From Halomonas sp. 'Soap Lake #6' (GTDB taxonomy: Bacteria; Pseudomonadota; Gammaproteobacteria; Pseudomonadales; Halomonadaceae), in assembly GCF_003031405.1 (NCBI RefSeq), contig NZ_CP020469.1:2666001-2730000 (forward strand): 64,000 bases of DNA, written 5' to 3'. Shown here piece after piece: positions 9,083-16,425 of this stretch; the stretch's first letter is position 1, and each line of letters opens with the position of its first letter. Under the pieces are notes generated by a model. The model was not told the origin of the DNA, did no database searches, and saw only the letters and a program-made list of their open reading frames with translations. Both the position numbers and the translations under genes were made by a program.

Positions 9083-9601
9083 ATGATACTAGGGCTTACA
9101 CTCTTATATGTTGGAGCTGTATTGTTTGTCAATGGAATATGGCTGCTAGGAAGGATTAGCGATAAAGAAATATCAGTTATAAACATTCTTGTTGGCACGC
9201 TGAGCTTTCTGACCGCTTTGTACTTAATATTCCACGATCCTGGCAATTTATCTTCAATTAGTGCAGGTGCATTTACGATTCTTTTTGCATTTACATATTT
9301 ATGGGTTGGGGCTAATCAGCTCTTGAAAGTAGACGGTTCTGGGCTGGGATGGTTCTGTCTATTTGTTAGCATCACAGCTGCTATTGTAGGTATAAATTCT
9401 ATATCTTCATTAAGCACTGACTTTAGCCTTTGGAATACATTTAATTGGTTTGCCTGGTCTCTGCTTTGGTTCTGCTTTTTTGCTCTTTTGGCACTTTCAA
9501 AAAACATACAAAAAAGCGTGGCTTTTTACTCCATATTTTGTGCCGTATTCACAGGATGGATACCTGGAATAATGATCCTGCAAAAGATGATAACAGTTTA
9601 A
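9083..9601 (+). CDS. amiS: AmiS/UreI-family amide channel
   Basis: 172 residues with about six hydrophobic helices, of the AmiS/UreI family of inner-membrane channels for urea or short-chain amides. It lies last in the operon, 13 bases after amiR, behind GGAGAG. It should bring amide substrate into the cell for AmiE. Length and helix number match the family. An intrinsic terminator follows at 9638. Confidence 0.9.
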   Translation: MILGLTLLYVGAVLFVNGIWLLGRISDKEISVINILVGTLSFLTALYLIFHDPGNLSSISAGAFTILFAFTYLWVGANQLLKVDGSGLGWFCLFVSITAAIVGINSISSLSTDFSLWNTFNWFAWSLLWFCFFALLALSKNIQKSVAFYSIFCAVFTGWIPGIMILQKMITV

Positions 9602-9637
9602 TCTCACGAACTTATAAGATGTATCCTTGACAAATAT

Positions 9638-9665
9638 AAAGGGGGCCTCCCCCTTTCTTATTTTT
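9638..9665 (+). terminator. Intrinsic terminator of the ami operon
   Basis: AAAGGGGG pairs with CCCCCTTT around a 3-base loop and is followed by a T-rich run (9654-9665). It lies 37 bases after amiS. The remaining gap up to 9869 holds no convincing gene. Confidence 0.85.
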
Positions 9666-9869
9666 AGCTAGCCTCATTGGACCTGAAATATGTCGCTTCA
9701 TCATGCGATAAGACTCGACTTAACGATTGGTGAAGATACTTTGTATGCAAAAAAAACCTGCCATAGTAGCGTCATATTCTCCATCTTCAAGTTAGGCAAA
9801 CCAAATGCTTCGCTTGCAGTCAATTCTTTTGCAGCGTCTCTTCTTGAGGCTTACGAAATATACTTCATG

Positions 9870-11573
9870 TCATGAAATACTATCAAATAGCTCTTCCGGC
9901 ACATCTTCAAAAAAGCGACAGAACGGCAGGGAGCCAACCAGTGTGACGCTCTGCTTGGCTCGCGTCATGGCGACGTAGAGAACACGACGTAACAGGCTTG
10001 CTTCCAGCTCTTTATCTTCTTGCGCAACGCTGTCGAGAATACGGCCAGGATATTGGGCGTCATGCAGCCCCATGACAACCACATGGTCGAATTCCAAGCC
10101 CTTTAGCTGATGAAAGGTGGTCACGGCTACACCGCCTGTAAAGCCACCAAGTCCGGCACCCTTCACCTTCTTAACCTTAAGACCGCGCTTTTCCAGTGCT
10201 TTCTGTGCAGGATAGAGCTGACGAGAGAAAGGCAACACTACTGCCACGGACGTCGTACGCAGCCGCTTAAACTCGCTGGCAACAAAATCATATCCTTTTT
10301 CATAGGCTTGCTTGGCATCAGGTGCCAACAACAATTTGACCTTATCGCCTTCCTTGGTAGGGCGAACCGGCGTCGTGTAATCACTACTCTCGGTCACGTC
10401 ATTGTTCGCCAGCAAGTGCTCGGCAACATCCATGATTTGTTGTGTGGTGCGGTGACTAGCGGACAAGCGCCGGGAACGCCCGCCTTGTACCTGAATACCG
10501 ACAGAGGACCAAGTGAAGCTACGGCGATAGATCTTCTGCGCGATGTCACCGGCCATGCTTAGCGATACACGCGGAATCTTCGCGGCTACCAGCAGCCAGC
10601 TCTTGTCGAAATCCTGCACCTCATCAATCACAACGTGATCATAGCGGTAGTCATCAGGGAGATCTCCGCCCCGCTCCATCAACACGCGCAACAGTACTCC
10701 AGCGGGATTGTCATAGTCCTCCTGACGAGTTTCCTCCAGCCACTCCAAATACAACTCAAAAACAAACCAGATGAAACGACGGTCTTCCTGCGTCACACGT
10801 ACTGCGGTGCCTCGTCCAGTACGTTCGACGGCAAGATAATCATCGAGCCGTGTGACATGCTGTCCAAAAAGCCAAGCGATCTCTTCACCCCACCACCCCA
10901 GCAGCTGCGGCGCCTCCTTCAATTCGAAGAAACGATGACTACCGATCTCCTCTTCCGCCTCTTTGATCAGCCGCTTAAGTTGTTCACTACGTGTTTTGCC
11001 ATCAACCCAGCCGACGAATTCTAAGCCCATATCCTTGGCGGTGCTGCGTGACCAGTCATGAAAGGTTCTGACGTCCACGCTTCCCTTCATCCCTGCCTGA
11101 CTGAACGCCTTCTTCACATAGGCACACAAAGCTGAGTTGTAGGTCAAAAACAGCAAGGAGCCTTTATTCATTGCCGATAGCAGCCTGCCCGCTCGAGCGG
11201 CTAGCACAGTCGTCTTGCCGCTGCCTGCCTGGCCCCGAACTAGCAAGTGCTGAGAGGGATCGAGATCAATTACCGCTTGCTGCTCATCAGTGAACGTAAT
11301 AGTTGGCTGGGCAGGTGTAGTTGGCATCGTTTCGACGCTAGCCTTTGCACTACCGCCCTTCTGGGAGGAGGCACCCAGAAGACTCCAACGATATGACGCA
11401 TCGACTTCTGCCTTACCTTCCGTTCGCAGGCGATACAGTAGCGAATTGATATCGCTCCGATCCACATGCTGACCGAACTCATCTTTTAAAATAGTCGCTA
11501 ACTGACGTGCCTTTACCGGTGCATGCAGCTGCAACAGTTTCGTCACCTGAACTTCAAATACATCCTGATTCAT
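9870..11573 (-). CDS. UvrD/Rep-like SF1 helicase with N-terminal winged-helix-like region
   Basis: 567 residues. Residues about 1-65 look like a winged helix (KARQLATILKDEFG, then SLLYRLRTEGK). The rest is a compact superfamily 1A helicase: Walker A GQAGSGKT (114-121), motif II VIDEVQD (315-321), a motif with VTTFHQLKGLEFDHVV, and motif VI LYVAMTRAK near the end. It resembles the small UvrD-like ATPases often found in defence islands. It is last of five minus-strand genes, 159 bases after the GIY-YIG gene, so it may have its own promoter. It could unwind or translocate on DNA processed by the cluster's nucleases. The helicase call is firm; the defence role is inferred. Confidence 0.85.
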   Translation of the reverse strand: MNQDVFEVQVTKLLQLHAPVKARQLATILKDEFGQHVDRSDINSLLYRLRTEGKAEVDASYRWSLLGASSQKGGSAKASVETMPTTPAQPTITFTDEQQAVIDLDPSQHLLVRGQAGSGKTTVLAARAGRLLSAMNKGSLLFLTYNSALCAYVKKAFSQAGMKGSVDVRTFHDWSRSTAKDMGLEFVGWVDGKTRSEQLKRLIKEAEEEIGSHRFFELKEAPQLLGWWGEEIAWLFGQHVTRLDDYLAVERTGRGTAVRVTQEDRRFIWFVFELYLEWLEETRQEDYDNPAGVLLRVLMERGGDLPDDYRYDHVVIDEVQDFDKSWLLVAAKIPRVSLSMAGDIAQKIYRRSFTWSSVGIQVQGGRSRRLSASHRTTQQIMDVAEHLLANNDVTESSDYTTPVRPTKEGDKVKLLLAPDAKQAYEKGYDFVASEFKRLRTTSVAVVLPFSRQLYPAQKALEKRGLKVKKVKGAGLGGFTGGVAVTTFHQLKGLEFDHVVVMGLHDAQYPGRILDSVAQEDKELEASLLRRVLYVAMTRAKQSVTLVGSLPFCRFFEDVPEELFDSIS

Positions 11574-11732
11574 TACCTATCCTTGCACTTTGCCCTATCC
11601 CTGCGTATTTGATGTTTGCAAGAATCGATTTGTCAGGCAAGAGGGCCAATTGGGTGGCTGACACTCTGTCAGTTGTCGCTTACAAAGGCTATCTATCAAC
11701 CACAGCCTCAATGTCCTTTCTACTTTGCTAGC

Positions 11733-12932
11733 TTAGCTAATCAACTGTGCAGTTTCTGGCTCATAAACTAACCCCATAATCGACCCATCCCGAATCCGCT
11801 GTACCGCCTCATCAATCACATGCAATGGCACCAAGAACCACTCGCGTGGCTTAACCGGGTGCCCGAAGCGATCTTGAATAGTCAGCTCAAGCTGTGCGGG
11901 GGCGAAAATGCGATGAAAAAGCGCTTCCAGTTTGCGGCGGTTGATACCGGCCAGCTTATAAGTAGCCACTACTTCAACATCGGCCAGTAGGTAGGTGGCA
12001 TCATGAGCGGCATTGGCGATGCGCGCTTCGACCTTGCCACCGGTTACGCCGATTTTGTGGATCAGCTCCCGGTGCTCAGCCACAAACGGGTGCTCTGAGA
12101 GGCTGCGCAGCACGTAGATAGTGCCGCTTTCGATGTCGTTGTCTTCCCAGGTTTCGCTGAAACGGTTTTCAGTGGGCGGTTGTTCAGCAAACAGTGGCCC
12201 GGCATCGGGTTCGGTAATACGGCGGCTGGCTTCATCTTTGTAGAGCGCTCTTACTAACGACAGGCGCAGCAGATTGCTTTCCGTGCCGTTAGAGAAAATC
12301 ACTCGCAGGCGGGCATCTTTCTTGCCTTGGGGTGAATCAAACTCTTCACCCTCCTCGGCCACATAAGCCGTTTGCCCATCCACGATGAACCACTGCCCCA
12401 CTTCGATGGTAGCGTTCTTGCCAAAGCGACGCGTGGTTCTTAGCCCACTTTTCAGCTCGCTTTCTATTTGCTCAAACAGCGGCTGGTAGGTTGCAAAGTC
12501 TTCGCATTTCTCTCTATTCGCCACTTCTTCAGCGGCACGCTTCTCCGCGCTTGAACGCACATGCTTTAGCTCAGTAAGCTCAGACGCCCCTGAAACCCCT
12601 GAAAGCTCAGTCAGCAAGGCGTCATCGTCCAGCGTATCTATTGCGTCCACGTCGCTGGTACTGTTGCCATCTAACAAACCTTGGTGATCAAGGGACTCCA
12701 CTAGGGTTCGGCACTCTTCGAGCGAACGGATGCGATCAAGACGCACGGCATAGAGCCGTTCAAAAATATCGTTGCCTTCACCGTGCTGCGGGGCACGGCC
12801 ATACTGCTCAACAAAGCGCTGAATCTCTTCAAATCCCGCGATGATGCGCTCTTCGCGTGCCGAAAGGCCTTTCTTTTTATCGGGTTGCGCTAACTCTTCT
12901 AGCTCGGCGCGCAAGTCGTCCAGATCAGTCAT
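11733..12932 (-). CDS. GIY-YIG nuclease (T5orf172-type) of the defence cluster
   Basis: 399 residues from ATG 12932. The last third carries the GIY-YIG signature in its T5orf172-like form: GTIYVLRSL, then HKIGVTGG, an Arg in VEARI and a Glu in RRKLEALFHRIF, which match the usual catalytic Tyr, Gly, Arg and Glu order. The first part is helical and charged. A central segment (about 165-235) with VGQWFIVDG and RLRVIFSNGTESNL looks beta-rich and could bind DNA or a partner. The start overlaps the helicase stop by eight bases (ATGACTGA) with GAGGGG upstream. The frame is open further upstream to 12998, but that part lies inside the helicase gene. It is likely the DNA-cutting partner of the helicase. 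Confidence 0.8.
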   Translation of the reverse strand: MTDLDDLRAELEELAQPDKKKGLSAREERIIAGFEEIQRFVEQYGRAPQHGEGNDIFERLYAVRLDRIRSLEECRTLVESLDHQGLLDGNSTSDVDAIDTLDDDALLTELSGVSGASELTELKHVRSSAEKRAAEEVANREKCEDFATYQPLFEQIESELKSGLRTTRRFGKNATIEVGQWFIVDGQTAYVAEEGEEFDSPQGKKDARLRVIFSNGTESNLLRLSLVRALYKDEASRRITEPDAGPLFAEQPPTENRFSETWEDNDIESGTIYVLRSLSEHPFVAEHRELIHKIGVTGGKVEARIANAAHDATYLLADVEVVATYKLAGINRRKLEALFHRIFAPAQLELTIQDRFGHPVKPREWFLVPLHVIDEAVQRIRDGSIMGLVYEPETAQLIS

Positions 12933-14988
12933 AACGCCCCTCATCTTTAAAGCGTACGAATGCAGAAGCGCCTTCGGCCATGCGTTTTTCCCAGGCATCT
13001 TGTGAGCTAATAGAAGGCAACCGCCCTCGCTCTTTCTTGAATTTGACCGCTCTCATAGCGAGCTCTTTGGCTTCATCAGGCGCCAGATTGGTACGTTTAC
13101 CAGAGATGATAGCAGCCACTTGCTTCAGGCTGTCTTCGTTCATGGCTACACTAAGAATCGCGTAGGCCTCGCTAAAAGGGTTGATGCGATCAATCAAATC
13201 AATATCGAGCTCCCGCACGTCCATGGCGAACTTGCGCACCCCTGCTATTAACGCGGTATTCGGCTTTGGCTCATTGCTACCGATATCCACAGCCTCACTA
13301 CCCGCTAGCAGCTGCTTGGCCTGCTGGGTGAGGTTGAGCGCAGCGATGGCATGCTGGCGAACGGCTTCTTGATCTTGCTCATCCAGGTTCGGGTAGCGGT
13401 CTTTGATGATCTTGCCCATACGTACCTGGGTGAGCTCTTCAGGCACCAGCTCTTCATCAAACAAACCACGCTCAATGGTGGTCTTGTCCTGCACAAAACC
13501 GGTGATCACTTCATTCAGGTCTTCTTGGCAAATTCGGGTCGCTTCTTCGCTTTTGGGTTCAGCAAGCCCCTTGATTTCGATGTGATATTTACCGGTTTCT
13601 TCGTTAACGCCTACGTTGCATTTGCTGGGGTTGTAGCCTTCATCACCGTAGTCGAACCCTTCTTGCGGACCGCTGGTGGGGTGCTTTGGCTTGAACTCAA
13701 AGCGTGGTGCTAGCACTTGCTCCATCAATAAGCTGGCAGCGATGGCTTTTAGAGTATCGTTAATGGCTTCGGTCACCGCCTGCTCAGCGGCATCCGGCTC
13801 GGCGATCAAATTCGTGAAGCGTGCCCGTGTCTTGCCCGGCGCATCCCGCGTGGCGCGACCAATGATCTGCACAATCTCCGTTAGGCTGGAACGGTAGCCC
13901 ACTGTCAACGCATGTTCACACCAAATCCAATCAAAGCCCTCTTTCGCCATGCCCAGGGCAATGATGATGTCGACATGGTCACGGTTATTTTTCTGCGCAG
14001 GATCCTTCAATGCGCTCGATACACGTTCACGTTTGGTTGAATCATCATCTACCAAATCAGCAATTTTAAGCAGCCGCCCTTTCGGCGTTTTCACCAGTTG
14101 AAAACCGGTGGTCGGATCAGCCCCCTGCCACTCTCCCAGCGCTTCGATGATGTGCTCAACTTCACGAACCTTATCCTTGGAGCTCTCGCGTGAATTAACA
14201 TTGGGGATATGGAGAATGGTCTTCTCAGCAGGATCAAGCACCTTGAGGATGTCATCAGCGTACGAGCCAGAATAGAAGTAGTAGCCGATATCCAGCTGCT
14301 TTAGGTACTCGTAACCGTTGAGCTGCTCGTAATAGGTGTAGGTCACCGTATCAAAGCGCGATTCATCCTGTGGGGCCAACACCGCTTCGGTATCGCCTCG
14401 GAAATAGGAGCCAGTCATAGCCACGACATGCACCTTATCGCGGTTGATAAAGCCGCCCAAGTGGGCACCTAGCTTATTGTCGGGGTTCGCCGACACGTGG
14501 TGGAATTCATCCACGGCAATCAGGCGGTCATCAAACGCTGCTACCCCAAACTGATCAATCGCAAAGCGGAACGTGGCATGGGTACACACCAACACTTTGT
14601 CGCTGCTTTCAAGGAAAGCGCCTAACGATTTGACCTTGCCGCCATTGTCCGTGCCCGGCGCGTTGCACAGGTTCCATTTGGGTTCTACATGCCAATCAGC
14701 CCAGAAGCCATAATTACTGAGCAGCTCGTCGTTAAAGCTGGAGCCGATAGACTTTTCAGGCACCACAATAATGGCCTGTTTAAGCCCCTGGTTATGCAGC
14801 TTATCCAGCGCAATAAACATTAAGGCGCGACTTTTACCCGATGCAGGGGGAGACTTGATCAGCAGGTACTGCTCGCCTCGTCGCTCATAAGCACGCTCTT
14901 GCATGGGCCGCATGCCCAGTTCATTGGACGTGGTAGAACTGCCATTGCTAGCGTACGAAACGGAAACTGAGGGTACTCTTTTCGTCAT
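12925..14988 (-). CDS. DEAD/DEAH-type SF2 helicase of the defence cluster
   Basis: 687 residues. Walker A lies in SPPASGKSR (46-54), motif II is DEFH (160-163) in IAVDEFHHV, motif III is MTGSYFRGD, and motif VI QIIGRATRDAPGKTRAR is near 385-400. The layout is that of type III restriction-subunit-like helicases. The C-terminal 270 residues are not recognised and end coupled to the GIY-YIG gene. It would translocate on or open DNA for the nuclease. It is 135 bases downstream of the PD-(D/E)XK gene on the same strand. Composition is host-like. Confidence 0.85.
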   Translation of the reverse strand: MTKRVPSVSVSYASNGSSTTSNELGMRPMQERAYERRGEQYLLIKSPPASGKSRALMFIALDKLHNQGLKQAIIVVPEKSIGSSFNDELLSNYGFWADWHVEPKWNLCNAPGTDNGGKVKSLGAFLESSDKVLVCTHATFRFAIDQFGVAAFDDRLIAVDEFHHVSANPDNKLGAHLGGFINRDKVHVVAMTGSYFRGDTEAVLAPQDESRFDTVTYTYYEQLNGYEYLKQLDIGYYFYSGSYADDILKVLDPAEKTILHIPNVNSRESSKDKVREVEHIIEALGEWQGADPTTGFQLVKTPKGRLLKIADLVDDDSTKRERVSSALKDPAQKNNRDHVDIIIALGMAKEGFDWIWCEHALTVGYRSSLTEIVQIIGRATRDAPGKTRARFTNLIAEPDAAEQAVTEAINDTLKAIAASLLMEQVLAPRFEFKPKHPTSGPQEGFDYGDEGYNPSKCNVGVNEETGKYHIEIKGLAEPKSEEATRICQEDLNEVITGFVQDKTTIERGLFDEELVPEELTQVRMGKIIKDRYPNLDEQDQEAVRQHAIAALNLTQQAKQLLAGSEAVDIGSNEPKPNTALIAGVRKFAMDVRELDIDLIDRINPFSEAYAILSVAMNEDSLKQVAAIISGKRTNLAPDEAKELAMRAVKFKKERGRLPSISSQDAWEKRMAEGASAFVRFKDEGRYD

Positions 14989-15123
14989 AATGCGATACCT
15001 GTCAGGGCCGCCTTAGCCCATCCTTGAAAACTTGCTTCTGCAACTGTCAAGGAACGCTTGACAGTTGAGAAAGCTCATAGTCCGTTGGCGCTTATTTTCC
15101 ACGACGGCTCATATCTACTTATT

Positions 15124-16425
15124 TTAACTCTCTTCACTTCCATAATTTAGGAATCTTGGAAGGACAGATGCAACAGCCTCAATTTCAGGCTGGAAGGACT
15201 TTAATGCCTTCTTGATCGCGTTAGCGATTTGATCATGGTCTTGCACGTCATCTACAGCAAAGAAGTTTTTCTTTAGAAATTTAGAATATTTCTTTCCTTC
15301 GTCAGATGCACCGCGTTGAAATCCGATCTGTCTCAATCCGTTTTCGTTCGCGATATCTTTAATTTCTTCAATAAGCTCGCGCCTGAAATCATGGTCACTC
15401 AGCGGACCAACCTCAGCATACAAACGTACCTGGCCGCTACCACCATCTGCGTCACTAGTCAGTTGCAACCACATGATGACAGGGAACCCAGCCCACCAGT
15501 TTTCGCAACCATGCCAATAGAACTGATCTTCGCCAAGCGCCTCGTACCAACTTTTGGGCAAAAAGCTAAATGTGTTTGTGTCAGAGTGATTAAGTATGAA
15601 GCTCTGCTTTCCAATTTCAGCAGTATCGCCATACTCAAGCTCTTCGCCAAAAACTGCCTCGCATGCAATGATGAAATCTGTGCTTTTCCCGTGTTCTACA
15701 ACAAAATCCAAAACCCGGCGGTGGTCGCGGTAAAGCTGACGGGCCAACTTTTCCATCTCTTTTTGTTCATCGCTCATACCCGTCGCTTCCTTAATAACGT
15801 CGAGATAATGCTGCAAAAATTGTTCAACCTCAGGAGCAAGTGGCACTCGTCCTGACAACGCGCTTTGCCCTAAAAGCTCGCAAATCGTAGCGTATTCGAT
15901 CGGCGCGTATCTTGTATCGTCAGCTTCTTCTTCCCAAAGAGTGAGGAATATTCCGCGGAGATTGCGATAGGTATCACCGTCCATCAATGAGGATGAAACG
16001 ACATCCATGTACCTCTTCAACTGATTACCGTGCTGGCTGCTGTTGAACTTGTTCTCGATAATAAACACCCAACCGTTCTGGGCGCTCAGAACCAACAGAT
16101 CAATGTGTCTCCATTCTCTGCGCACCTCTGCATCCATCATGTCAGCTTGTGATACCTTCAAGGCACTTGGAGACAGCGTGCTATCGTGACCGCGCAAGGC
16201 CTGAGCCAAAAACGCCTTGAGGAAGGTATCACCCAGACCGTGCGTCTCCTGAGGGCTAAGCAGCCAGCCAAGAATGGCTGAGTGACGAATTTCCATACGT
16301 TCCATGCCCATCGTCTTGATAGGGTTAAAGCGGCCTAGATGGGCTCGAATGTTGTCAAGATCTGAGTTGTTAACGAATAGGCTTTCAAGATCATCTAAAG
16401 ACGGAATGCTCGTGTCTTTACTCAT
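15124..16425 (-). CDS. PD-(D/E)XK nuclease-family protein
   Basis: 433 residues. The N-terminal part contains RHSAILGWLLSP (48-59) and the catalytic pattern Asp109 ... Glu124-Asn-Lys126 (HIDLLVLS ... FIIENKF), followed by QLKRY. This is the form of the PDDEXK_4 group (PF14281). The C-terminal half is unrecognised. Its ATG overlaps the methyltransferase stop by four bases (16422-16425), so the two are translationally coupled. It may cut unmodified DNA for the system, since the methyltransferase's own N-terminal nuclease region appears degenerate. An alternative is a regulatory or repair nuclease. Confidence 0.8.
   Translation of the reverse strand: MSKDTSIPSLDDLESLFVNNSDLDNIRAHLGRFNPIKTMGMERMEIRHSAILGWLLSPQETHGLGDTFLKAFLAQALRGHDSTLSPSALKVSQADMMDAEVRREWRHIDLLVLSAQNGWVFIIENKFNSSQHGNQLKRYMDVVSSSLMDGDTYRNLRGIFLTLWEEEADDTRYAPIEYATICELLGQSALSGRVPLAPEVEQFLQHYLDVIKEATGMSDEQKEMEKLARQLYRDHRRVLDFVVEHGKSTDFIIACEAVFGEELEYGDTAEIGKQSFILNHSDTNTFSFLPKSWYEALGEDQFYWHGCENWWAGFPVIMWLQLTSDADGGSGQVRLYAEVGPLSDHDFRRELIEEIKDIANENGLRQIGFQRGASDEGKKYSKFLKKNFFAVDDVQDHDQIANAIKKALKSFQPEIEAVASVLPRFLNYGSEES

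Noticed and set aside
9690..9875. Open frame of 61 residues after the ami operon terminator
   Set aside because: No ribosome site, no recognisable domain, and it runs into the end of the UvrD-like gene.
10110..11024. Long plus-strand frames opposite the UvrD-like gene
   Set aside because: They are antisense shadows of a gene with clear helicase motifs.
15316..15855. 179-residue plus-strand frame opposite the PD-(D/E)XK gene
   Set aside because: The minus strand has the nuclease motifs and the coupled start, so the plus frame is a shadow.
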